From contig DJWY01000012.1 in the NCBI GenBank assembly GCA_002448305.1, positions 2,956 to 55,723 of the forward strand: a stretch of DNA of 52,768 bases, in the 5' to 3' direction. The translations under genes and the position numbers were made by a program. The notes below the pieces were generated by a model. The model had not been told where the DNA came from, did no database searches, and was given only the letters and a program-made list of their open reading frames with translations. Below, piece by piece: positions 8,628-17,300 of this stretch (the first letter of the stretch is position 1; every line of letters starts with the position of its first letter). Source of the stretch: Selenomonadales bacterium UBA7018. Lineage in GTDB: Bacteria; Bacillota; Negativicutes; Selenomonadales; Selenomonadaceae.

Positions 8628-8985
8628 ACCCCTAGCTTTAGCTATGGGGATATAAGGCGCACATTGACTTTCAAAACTAACAAATGTAAAATAAAAATCT
8701 AAAGAATATTGAGGAAAGGAGAAGTCTTGCGTTTGACAACAGCTGAAATCGAAAAAGCAGTGCTTAAAAAGCGGTAGGCTGTTTAGCAAGAAACAGGGCG
8801 CGTGTACCGTTCTCCTGGCAATTTAAAGACCTTGCCCGGTAGGAGCCGCAGAAGTGATAGGTCACAAGTACACACCTACCGTGGGGCACACGGGAAGTTA
8901 CGCCTTTGGAGACCATGTAAGACGCAATCTCGGCGCAACGGTCGTTGAATTAGGAATCCCTCCGGCTTTAGCCGTGGGGAGTGTC
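8628..8985 (+). mobile_element. IS200/IS605-like remnant or deletion derivative
   Basis: Two hairpins of the type found at IS200/IS605 ends bound this 358-base stretch. CCCCTAGCTTTAGCTATGGGG lies at 8630-8650 and a related CCCTCCGGCTTTAGCCGTGGGG at 8958-8979. The region between has no intact gene. It contains a ribosome-binding-site-like GAGGAAAGGAG and a short broken frame near 8728-8778, plus a TnpB-like C-terminal fragment. Together with the cobQ duplication it accounts for the gene-free 8482-8983 interval. Confidence 0.5.
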
Positions 8986-8994
8986 AACCTCTAA
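8827..8994 (+). pseudogene. Possible 3' fragment of an IS605-type tnpB gene
   Basis: The frame between a TAA at 8824 and a TAA at 8992 encodes 55 residues. It includes TPTVGHTGSYAFGDHVRRN and ends IPPALAVGSVNL, resembling the tail of IS605 OrfB/TnpB proteins, where the end hairpin lies inside the last codons. There is no start, no zinc-finger cysteines and no catalytic region, so this is a fragment. The identification rests on pattern memory rather than an alignment. It overlaps the last bases of the convergent CAP-domain gene. Confidence 0.45.
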
Positions 8995-9451
8995 AATGCT
9001 GTACCCAGTAATGTTTGAACTTTGAATTCGATTGATAATAGTAAACTACGCCCATTTCTTTAAATTTTTTGCTCAAAATGTTGTCGCGATGAGTTTTTGA
9101 ATCCATCCACGCTTGAACAACTTGTTTTGGCGTCATTTGCCCGCCAGCTAAATTTTCTCCTAAAACATGCCCAATTTGCGGCATTGCTGTAAAACATTTC
9201 GTACCATTCGGTCGCGTGTGCGAAAATTTATAAGGTAATTCCCGCGCTCGAACATACGCGCTTGACGCTAAATCTTTTGCGAAATTTAACGGCGCAACTC
9301 CAACTTTTGCCCGCTCTATGTTCACTAAGCGCAAAACTTCCATTGGAAATTTGTTTACGTCCTGTTTTTGAACCGCTTGAGCCGATATTCCTGCTAAATT
9401 TATCGCCGCAACCAAAATTATTATCGCTAAACCCGCTAAAATTCTTTTCAT
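8984..9451 (-). CDS. Secreted CAP-domain (SCP-like) protein
   Basis: The 155-residue protein starts with a signal peptide (MKRILAGLAIIILVAAINLAG, cleavage likely after AQA near residue 26). A bacterial CAP/SCP domain follows: VLRLVNIERAKVGVAPLNF, then AYVRARELPYKFSHTRPNG, then GENLAGG, QAWMDSKTHRDNILS and a final HYWVQHFRG. The paired histidines and acidic residues of the CAP cavity are present. Such YkwD-like proteins are exported; their activity in bacteria is mostly undefined. The ATG follows AAGGCGGTG, 13 bases after trkA. Its stop lies within the insertion-sequence scar, yet the domain is complete. Confidence 0.85.
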   Translation of the reverse strand: MKRILAGLAIIILVAAINLAGISAQAVQKQDVNKFPMEVLRLVNIERAKVGVAPLNFAKDLASSAYVRARELPYKFSHTRPNGTKCFTAMPQIGHVLGENLAGGQMTPKQVVQAWMDSKTHRDNILSKKFKEMGVVYYYQSNSKFKHYWVQHFRG

Positions 9452-9463
9452 TTTGTCACCGCC

Positions 9464-10804
9464 TTAGTTAAACCACTTCATAACATCTTGCGCAGACCCG
9501 CGCAGGCAAAATAATATCGTTCTGTCGCCCGGCAAAAGAATTGTGTTGCCATTCGGTATCGCCGCCTTGTTTTTTCGCACGTACGCGCACACTAAACACG
9601 ATTTCGGCAGCTGAACTTCCATTAATTTTTTCCCTGCGACCTTCGCGCCGCTCTGTACTATCACTTCGACCGCTTCCGCCCGCGCTCTTTCCAACATCGA
9701 CACGCTTACCACCCCGCCGCGCCTCACAAAGGCTAAAACTTCGCTTGCTGATAGCAATCGCGCCGAAATTACGACGTCAATCCCGACTTTTTCTATTAAA
9801 TCTGCGTATTCCGTCCTGTAAACACGCACGACGGTTTTTTTTGCGCCCAAATGCTTCGCCAAAATCGCCATCATCAGGTTCAATTTGTCATCTTCCGTCA
9901 AAAAAACCACTACATCTGCCGAAATTATCCCTTCTTGCGCTAATAAATCAACGTTTGTGCCGTCGCCGTAGATTGCAATGCTGTCGCCGCTCAAAAGTTG
10001 CGCCATTTCCTCGCATCGTTCCCTATCTTTTTCGATTACTTTGACGTTGACGCCGGCTTTTTCCAACATTACCGCTAAAGTTCGCCCAATTCTGCCCGCG
10101 CCGATTATCATTACCCTTTCAAGCTTCCGAGAATTGCGCCGAACAAAATTTGTGCTAAATTTTTCTATCGCGTCGGGAAAACCGATAAAATATGCGTTGT
10201 CGTCGACTTTTAAAGCGTCATCGCCGTGCGGAATTATCATTTGGTTATCTCGGTAAATCAATCCAGCCAAAACTCCTTCCGGCAAGTCCAATTTCTTAAA
10301 CGGAATGTCAATATACTTGCTATTTTTCTTGATTTTGACTTCAAACAGGCGAATTTTCCCGCCAGCGAACTCATCAACGTCCAATGCCGCAGGAGTCATC
10401 AAAATTCTATAAATTTCGTGCGCGGCAATCATTTCAGGGTTCAACATCAAATCTATATCGAAATTTTTCTTTAAATAGTCCTTCGCCTCGCTCAAAAATT
10501 GCATATCGCGAATTCTGGCGATTGTGTGCTTGATTCCGTGCTTTTTCGCTAGAATACACGCGATCATATTCACTTCATCAATCGCGGTGACGGCAATAAA
10601 CACGTCCGCGCCGTTTACGTCTGGGTCGTCCATAGTTATGGGGCTTGCGCCGTTCGCCGTTATCGTCAAAACGTCCAAATTATTTTTAATCGCGGTCAGT
10701 TGGTCTTCTTCGCGGTCGATTACGACTACCGAAATGCCCTCACTGCTCAAAAGTTCCGCGATTGTGTAGCCGAGCTTGCCCGCGCCCACTATTACCACGC
10801 GCAT
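9464..10804 (-). CDS. trkA: Trk system potassium uptake regulatory protein TrkA
   Basis: The 446 residues form two tandem RCK units. The first opens with VVIVGAGKLGYTIAELL (residue ~2) and the second with RVMIIGAGRIGRTLAVML (residue ~230). Each is a Rossmann nucleotide-binding half followed by a TrkA-C subdomain (for example DIPFKKLDLPEGVLAGLIYR). TrkA binds NAD(H) or ATP on the cytoplasmic face and gates the TrkH/KtrB potassium channel. No channel gene is in this window, so the partner is elsewhere. The ATG lies one base after the radical SAM stop, implying coupling. Confidence 0.93.
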   Translation of the reverse strand: MRVVIVGAGKLGYTIAELLSSEGISVVVIDREEDQLTAIKNNLDVLTITANGASPITMDDPDVNGADVFIAVTAIDEVNMIACILAKKHGIKHTIARIRDMQFLSEAKDYLKKNFDIDLMLNPEMIAAHEIYRILMTPAALDVDEFAGGKIRLFEVKIKKNSKYIDIPFKKLDLPEGVLAGLIYRDNQMIIPHGDDALKVDDNAYFIGFPDAIEKFSTNFVRRNSRKLERVMIIGAGRIGRTLAVMLEKAGVNVKVIEKDRERCEEMAQLLSGDSIAIYGDGTNVDLLAQEGIISADVVVFLTEDDKLNLMMAILAKHLGAKKTVVRVYRTEYADLIEKVGIDVVISARLLSASEVLAFVRRGGVVSVSMLERARAEAVEVIVQSGAKVAGKKLMEVQLPKSCLVCAYVRKNKAAIPNGNTILLPGDRTILFCLRGSAQDVMKWFN

Positions 10805-10805
10805 T

Positions 10806-12407
10806 TTATTTCACTTCCTTACATACGCCACATCTTTTGCAATTTTCAAAGCAAGGCGGCGTTTCAATCAAATTTTTCGCCCTGTTAAACTCCTCAATCA
10901 GATATTTTTTGCTAAATCCTTGATTTAAAAAGTCCCAAGCTAAATTTTCCTCCAAATTTCTTTGACGCAGATAAAAATTCTTGTCCAGATTAAAAATTTT
11001 CCTAAAATCCTGCGCGGATTCCGATTGCAGAACGATTTCCGAAATTTTCCGGTCTCCGCGTGATAATATCGCTTGAATTTCAGCCGCCTTGACTGATTCG
11101 GAAATTATTTCGACGCCGTGCACTGATTTTAATCTACTGCGCAGAATTTTTAAAGCCGCGTCGAGATATTTTTTTTCTGCGAACGGTGCCCATTGAAACG
11201 GCGTGAACGGTTTGGGCACGAATGGATTTACGCTTAGCGTTAGCCGCCCCGCGCACATTTTTTTTATCCGCGAAGATAAATTTGCTATTTCTTCGACGTC
11301 TGAAAGTTCTTCAAAGGGCAAACCAATCATAAAATACAGGCGAAAATTTTTAATTCCGGCACTGATACCGAGTTCGACGGCGTTAAAAATATTTTTTTCG
11401 GTCAAACCTTTGTTAATGACGCGGCGCATTTTATCGGAGCCGACTTCGGGCGCGATTGTGAGAGTTTTAAGCCCGCTTTTAGCGAGCGAATGAACTAATT
11501 CGGGCGTCACTGAATCAGCGCGGAAGGACGCGACCGACATTTGAAGATTATTTTCCAGAATGAAGCGGCAAAGGTCGTTAATTTGGGGATAATCGGATAT
11601 AGCCGCGCCCATAAGCCCAATTTTTTTGCCGAAATGCTTAGCGGAAAGAATTTCATGCTTTAAAACGTCGATTGAACGGTTACGCGGCTTTCTGAAGCAG
11701 TAACCCGCCATGCAAAAGCGGCAATGACGCCCGCAACCCCGCGCAGTTTCGATTAAATACATATTAAATTCGGCGTCGTCGGTCAAAATGGTTGAATGGG
11801 CAGGAAAATCGTCGAGATTTTTAATCCACTGGCGGGAAACGGATTTTTTAAAGGTTGGGACGTAAACGCCTGGAATTTCGGCGAGTTTTTCCAATTTTTT
11901 GAGGCGCGGGAGGTTTTCGGCGTTGATAATGGCGTTGACGAGCGGCGGGAGAATAATTTCGCCTTCGCCGATAACGAAAGCGTCTAAAATTTCGGCTAAA
12001 GGTTCAGGATTGAAGGTAGCGCAGGGACCGCCGGCGATAATAATTGGGTCGAAGTCGGTACGGAGGCTTGCGCGGGGATTTATTTTGCTGAGGCGAAGAA
12101 TTTTAATGATATTGAAGTAATCGGGCTCGAAAGACACGGCGAAACCGATGATTTGGAATTTATTAAGGGGCGCGAGCGATTCGACGCTTAAAATTTTGTT
12201 TGCGGAAGGATTTAGGAAGAATCTTTCGCAAGAAATTTGATTTAAGTCGTTGAGAAGCTGATAAATGATGTGGATACCGAGATTAGACATACCGACGCGA
12301 TAAGAATTGGGATAAACGAGGGCGAAATTGAATCTGCCGCCGGATTTTTTGTTCAAAATGGTTTCGCGAGTGGAAATTGAGCGCAAAAGGTCTTCATAAG
12401 TGTTCAA
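10806..12407 (-). CDS. B12-binding-type radical SAM protein, TIGR03960 family
   Basis: The protein is about 533 residues. An N-terminal cobalamin-binding-like region (FALVYPNSYRVGMSNLGIHI) is followed by the radical SAM cluster in ARGCGRHCRFC (about residue 220). Then come FRADSVTPELV and TIAPEVGSDKMRR, and a C-terminal CENCKRCGVC cysteine cluster. This layout fits the TIGR03960 family, whose reaction is not established to my knowledge. In many Firmicutes it precedes a TIGR03936 partner and ribosomal or Obg genes; here it is coupled to trkA. I choose TTG at 12407 because GGAGG is seven bases upstream. A longer frame to 12830 exists but runs through a promoter and repeat DNA. Confidence 0.85.
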   Translation of the reverse strand: MNTYEDLLRSISTRETILNKKSGGRFNFALVYPNSYRVGMSNLGIHIIYQLLNDLNQISCERFFLNPSANKILSVESLAPLNKFQIIGFAVSFEPDYFNIIKILRLSKINPRASLRTDFDPIIIAGGPCATFNPEPLAEILDAFVIGEGEIILPPLVNAIINAENLPRLKKLEKLAEIPGVYVPTFKKSVSRQWIKNLDDFPAHSTILTDDAEFNMYLIETARGCGRHCRFCMAGYCFRKPRNRSIDVLKHEILSAKHFGKKIGLMGAAISDYPQINDLCRFILENNLQMSVASFRADSVTPELVHSLAKSGLKTLTIAPEVGSDKMRRVINKGLTEKNIFNAVELGISAGIKNFRLYFMIGLPFEELSDVEEIANLSSRIKKMCAGRLTLSVNPFVPKPFTPFQWAPFAEKKYLDAALKILRSRLKSVHGVEIISESVKAAEIQAILSRGDRKISEIVLQSESAQDFRKIFNLDKNFYLRQRNLEENLAWDFLNQGFSKKYLIEEFNRAKNLIETPPCFENCKRCGVCKEVK

Positions 12408-12434
12408 AATGCTTTCCTCCGAGTTTTTTAAGTC

Positions 12435-12465
12435 ATTATAGCAAAAAACCGCCCATGAGAGGCGA
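12435..12465 (-). promoter_or_regulatory. Terminator-like hairpin fused to extended -10 promoter of the radical SAM gene
   Basis: On the minus strand a short hairpin (CGCC at 12464-12461 with GGCG at 12453-12450) is followed by a six-T run and then TTGCTATAAT (12444-12435). No good -35 is present at 17 bases. The arrangement matches those at 29007-29044 and 29729-29767. Confidence 0.5.
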
Positions 12466-12495
12466 TTTTGGAAAAAATTTGGAGGTTTGAGGGAG

Positions 12496-12692
12496 CAAAT
12501 TACGTTTTCCGGAATAACGGAATTTGTAATCGGGCATGAAGAGCGTTTGAAAGTGGTTTTGAGGGCGCAAATTACGTTTTCCAATATAATGGAATTTGTA
12601 TCGCGTAATGGCGCGGGTTTTTCGGCATGCGCAGTTTTTGGGGTCATTTTTGCGGCGCAATTTACGTTTTCCAAAATATTGGAATTTGTAAA
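12496..12692. repeat. Three structured palindromic repeats between the radical SAM gene and nhaC
   Basis: Units lie at 12496-12530, 12568-12600 and 12658-12692. Each has a conserved left arm (CAAATTACGTTTTCC, or CAATTTACGTTTTCC in unit 3) and a right arm GGAATTTGTA, with a variable centre. The inner stem changes but keeps pairing: TTCCG/CGGAA, TTCCA/TGGAA, TTCCAA/TTGGAA. Start-to-start spacing is 72 and 90 bases. Nothing else is visible in the gene-free stretch 12408-12808 apart from promoters. Confidence 0.85.
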
Positions 12693-12735
12693 GTGGGCAC
12701 AAAAAAAGCGCGGATTTAGTTGTGAGAAAAAATTT

Positions 12736-12764
12736 TTGTGCTTTTGGCCGATAACTGCTATAAT
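12736..12764 (+). promoter_or_regulatory. Promoter of nhaC
   Basis: TTGTGC (12736-12741), a 17-base spacer and TATAAT (12759-12764) with an upstream TGC extension. It lies 45 bases before the ATG. Confidence 0.7.
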
Positions 12765-12808
12765 CTGCGCGGTATAAAGCAAAAATTTTGAAGGAGGTAC
12801 TGTTTCTA

Positions 12809-14326
12809 ATGGAAAATTCTGCGTTGTCAATGCTGCCGCCGATTATTACGATAATCCTTGCGCTTTGGACGAAGGAAGTTTACACATCGCTAATAATCGG
12901 CATATTTACGGGCGCGATGCTCTTTACGGGCGGCAACTTTCTTGAATCAATCGTGACGTTTTTTGAAGTCATGGATAGCAAAGTTGGCGGCAACGTCAAT
13001 ATTTTAGTTTTCCTAGTGATTTTGGGGATATTAGTTGCGATAATCAGCAAATCGGGCGCGACGCGGGCTTATGGCAACTGGGCACGCTCGATTATCTCTG
13101 GGAAACGTTCCGCGCTCGGCTTGACGGCATTTCTGGGCATTTTGATTTTCATTGACGACTATTTTAACTGCTTGACGGTCGGAACGATTATGCGCCCCGT
13201 CACCGATAAATTTAAAATTTGCCGCGCTAAACTTGCTTACGTCATTGACTCGACGGCGGCACCCGTTTGCATTATCGCGCCGGTATCGAGTTGGGCGGCG
13301 GCGGTTGGTTCGTCGCTTCCTGAAGGCTCGCTCGTCGACGGCTTTTTACTTTTCCTGCAAACGATTCCTTTCAACCTCTACGCGATTTTAACTATGATTT
13401 TTATGGCTTTTATCGTCGTGACGGGCAGAGATTTCGCGACAATGGGCGCGGAAGTCCGCAAGAACAATGAGCATTTTGAAATTCCCGCCGAATATCGCGA
13501 AAATGTCAGCGAAGAGCAGTCTACGGGCGGCAATGGCAAGATTGTCGATTTAATTTTGCCGCTGATTGTCCTAATTTCGGTCTGTATTTACGGAATGCTT
13601 TACACCGGCGGAATTCAAGAAGGCAAATCGATTTCGGACGCCTTCGCCGATTGCGACGCTTCCAAATCTTTAGCTCTCGGCTCATTTATCGCGTTGATTT
13701 TTATTTCTTTGCTGTATCTGCCGCGCAAAGTCGTTAATTTTGCTGAATACTGCGAATGCTACTCGCAAGGCTTCAAAGCAATGGTTCCGGCGATTTTCAT
13801 TTTATGCTTAGCGTGGACGTTATCGGGCATTTGCTCCGATAGCTATTTGAATTTAGGTGGCTATGTTGGCGGCGTTGTCCAAGAGCATGCGTCGCTTGCA
13901 ATGTTCTTGCCGGTAATTTTCTTTATCGTGTCAATGGCGTTGGCTTTCGCGACGGGTACGAGCTGGGGGACGTTTGGCATTTTGATTCCGATTGCAATTT
14001 CGGTTCTGGTTAGTCTTCCTGCGGAGCAAGCCGCTAATCTGCTTGTCATTTGCGTTGCGGCGATTTTAGCCGGTTCCGTCGGCGGCGACCATGCCTCGCC
14101 CATTTCCGACACGACGATTTTAGCTTCAGCGGGTGCGCAATGTCATCACATTGACCACGTCTCAACGCAAGTTCCCTACGTTTTGACGGTTTCTAGTTGT
14201 TGTGTTGTCGGCTACATTGTGGCGGGCGTCACGCAAAGCGGCTGGCTCGGTCTTGGCGTTTCGTTAGCTTGCCTTGCCGTAGTTATGGCGGTTGTTCGCG
14301 CTAAAGTTCCCGCCATTGATATTTAA
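12809..14326 (+). CDS. nhaC: NhaC family Na+/H+ antiporter
   Basis: The roughly 505-residue integral membrane protein has about a dozen hydrophobic segments. It carries the NhaC-family block LIFIDDYFNCLTVGTIM (about residue 108), then DSTAAPVCIIAPVSSW, FATGTSWGTFGI and GGDHASPISDTTILASAG. It exchanges cytoplasmic sodium for protons. The protein could also be a related carboxylate or amino-acid antiporter, as the family is broad. ATG at 12809 follows AAGGAGG; a TTG at 12788 would lie upstream of that site and is rejected. A run of only 15 bases separates it from the giant gene. Confidence 0.85.
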   Translation: MENSALSMLPPIITIILALWTKEVYTSLIIGIFTGAMLFTGGNFLESIVTFFEVMDSKVGGNVNILVFLVILGILVAIISKSGATRAYGNWARSIISGKRSALGLTAFLGILIFIDDYFNCLTVGTIMRPVTDKFKICRAKLAYVIDSTAAPVCIIAPVSSWAAAVGSSLPEGSLVDGFLLFLQTIPFNLYAILTMIFMAFIVVTGRDFATMGAEVRKNNEHFEIPAEYRENVSEEQSTGGNGKIVDLILPLIVLISVCIYGMLYTGGIQEGKSISDAFADCDASKSLALGSFIALIFISLLYLPRKVVNFAEYCECYSQGFKAMVPAIFILCLAWTLSGICSDSYLNLGGYVGGVVQEHASLAMFLPVIFFIVSMALAFATGTSWGTFGILIPIAISVLVSLPAEQAANLLVICVAAILAGSVGGDHASPISDTTILASAGAQCHHIDHVSTQVPYVLTVSSCCVVGYIVAGVTQSGWLGLGVSLACLAVVMAVVRAKVPAIDI

Positions 14327-14341
14327 AAAGGGGTTTTTTTT

Positions 14342-17300
14342 ATGGACACAGTAACAATTAACAAAGGAGAAAGTCAAATTTATGACGGCGTGACTTACAC
14401 CGCAATTAGCAACGCTGTACTTAACCTCGACGACGACGGGAAAGTTTCGGGACTTGCCAGCGGTATAGTTCAGGCGACTATTGCCGGCGCGCAAAATTCT
14501 CCTGTCGTAACTTTCGACGCAACCAACGAAGCGATTAACTTCACGGCGACCAGCGACGGCGAAATTATCACGTCAAAAATGGTTCTTCCGCTTGAAATTA
14601 TCAGCGGCGAATTCACTTTCAACGGGAGCACACTTGGCATAAGTGCCGGCTCCAAACTCGCTATCGTCAACACAAACGGCGATTACTCTTTGCGCAACGA
14701 AGATTTTTACGAATACGGCGCAACCTACAGCTTTAATAACACTTCCACGATTATTAATAGCCAACACACTATCAGCCAATTTAGTTTGACTAATGGCACC
14801 GATACTAGGACACTTAATCTTGAAGCATTCGGCACCGTTATAAATAAATTCACCGAACGCGGCTTTACTCTCGTCGCCGGTTCAAGAGAAGTTATGCATA
14901 TCGGCGATTACACTTTGACCGCAAGAGCTATCGAAACTGCAGGCTTGAATATCTCATTGGGCGCAAACGGCGTTACTCTCGTTCCAAATAAAAACGACGG
15001 AGCATTAAATATCGTTCTTAGTCGCGGCGACGTGGAAATTATTTCCGGCGATTTGGAATGCACAAGCGGTTCAATTACTTTCGGGTTCGATAAAGCCGTA
15101 ACCCTCGCCGAAAATACCAGTTTCAACTTTACATGGAATGACTACGTCACAAGCATAACCACGACTGCCGAAGCTACTACCGATATTGCTTTGACTGACA
15201 CCGGACTTTCCTTTACGCCCCATGACGGCGACGGCGCGCTTAATATTTTAATTACAAGGGAAGGCACGCCAATTTTCGGCGGCGAATTGAACGTAACCGG
15301 CGGCACAATTTCTTTCGATTCTACGACGCAAAAAATTTCCTTCACCGAAGGCACCAAAATTCAATTAGGAATTGGGAATCAGGAATTAGGAATTGAGGTT
15401 GTGGGCGGCAATGCAAGCATTAAAGTCGAGGCTGACGGGAGCGGCAACTTCTCAATCACGCCCGACGAAAATGACGGCTCCCTTGACGTTACATTTAAGA
15501 AGGACGGCGAAATTACCTTCCAAAATAATCTTAGCGTCACCGGCTCAATGATTTTCAATCCTTTAACTAATTTGCTGACCTTGAAGGACGGAACGATAGT
15601 TTCTCTCGCCTTTAAGGATTACACACTTACAGCGACCGCGCAGGGCGACGCCGCTAGTACAATTTCCATGTCGGCGGACGGAATTTTTATCATGCCGCAA
15701 GAAGGCGACGGCACGTTGAATCTTACGCTGACCGGCACTTCAAGCGGTTCACTTTCAGCCAACATTGAAGTTTTAAGCGGCGGCTTCCTCTTCGGGCTTG
15801 ACGGTGCTTTAACTGTCACGAAAGGCACCGAACTTAAAATTGATTTCGGCGACGGCTACATTATCAATTTCAAAGCGACTGACGCGGCGGGCGGCTCAAT
15901 TTCTCTCGGCGCAGACGGACTTACTTTTGCGCCAAAATCCGAAGACGGCGGCTTACAACTTTCAATTACGAAAAACAGACAAACGCGCTCTGCAAGCCTT
16001 GACGTTACAGGCTCTGTTACTTACAAGCTTGACGGTTCAATTTCTCTGACTAAGGGCACCGTTGTTAGAAATGTTTTCGACAGCGGCAATATCTTGACGA
16101 TAACCGCCAACACCGACGCAAGCGGCTCAATCAATTTTAATCCGCAGACCGGCTTGACAATTGCGCCCACGACCGCCGACGCGCTCAACGTCGTCTTGAC
16201 GAAGGGCAATTTGGACACTGTTATCTCGTCGATTAACGGCATAATCAATTACAGAGGCGGCATTGTCACGGCAAGCGACGGCACGACTGCAAACATGCGG
16301 GTTCATGACACGTGGGAAATCAAATTTAGCACCGAGGGCGGCACCGCTTCCATTCAATTAACTGATGACAGAACGATTTACACTGCCGGCGAAGGCGCGA
16401 CTTTCGCAGTGGATTATCTCAACGGCATGACAACGGCAATTCAAAACGGTTCCTATGCCAACGTTTACGATGAGAATATTGGAGATGGCGTTCTACGCAT
16501 CTCTGAGGGCGCGACTTTAAGGAGCAACGACCACGATTTTGTTTTCACGCTTGAAAAGGCTGGCAACTACACGCTTAACGGCATGAAGGTTACCACGACA
16601 AAAGACAACGTCGAAGTTATGTTGCCCGATTACGATACCGTTACATTTGGTCAAGGCGCGGAAATAAAACTTGCGACTAAGTTTATTGATAAAACTTTAG
16701 AGGCTACAGTTACGGCTCGGCAAGGTCAAGGCTCTGTGACTTTAGACAAGGACGGCAAAATAACTTGCGACGCGACGAGCGGCACGCTCCAAATTACTTC
16801 GGGACTTGAAGAAATTTTCGGCAAATCTGTTTTGGCTGATACCTTCGACATTTCGGGCGGCACAATTACTTTTGATTCGACCAATAACAAAATTTCCTGC
16901 GCGGCTGGCTCAACGCTTACTTTGGCGCAGTCGGGGCAAATTATCACGCTCACCACAAGCAAAGATATTTCCGCAACTTACAAGGTTGAAGATGAAATTT
17001 ATTATCTCATGCTCGACGACAGCGCGAGGGCAAAGGTTTCCATAACTCGAGACGGACAAAAGGTTTTAGCAGGCGAAATGGAAATGGGCGGGGTCTTTAG
17101 CTACAGACCCGAAACAGGTACTTTCGGCTTGACGGGCGCGAACTCTTCGCACGGCGACGGCACAAATACTTTCTTCCAATTCGCGATTGAAGGACAAAAA
17201 AGCACCTCAAGGTTGGAGACGAACGACACGACCATTGTATTTATTCCAACCTTAACCGGCGACAAATACGAAATCAATTTCCCGAACGAAAGAAAACACG

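Noticed and set aside
8478..8789. 103-codon minus-strand frame downstream of cobQ
   Set aside because: It runs across the duplicated cobQ fragment and the insertion-sequence hairpin, with no ribosome binding site or recognisable domain.
12496..12692. CRISPR array
   Set aside because: Repeats differ in their centre, spacing is unequal (72 and 90 bases start to start), and there are only three units and no cas genes.
12408..12830. N-terminal 141-residue extension of the radical SAM gene
   Set aside because: It crosses the promoter-like TATAAT and the three structured repeats, has no ribosome binding site, and the family starts near the TTG at 12407, which has an ideal GGAGG.
14286..14340. Terminator between nhaC and the giant gene
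   Set aside because: ATGGCGG and CCGCCAT can pair at the end of nhaC, but the loop is long and the T-run is over ten bases downstream, next to the ribosome binding site.
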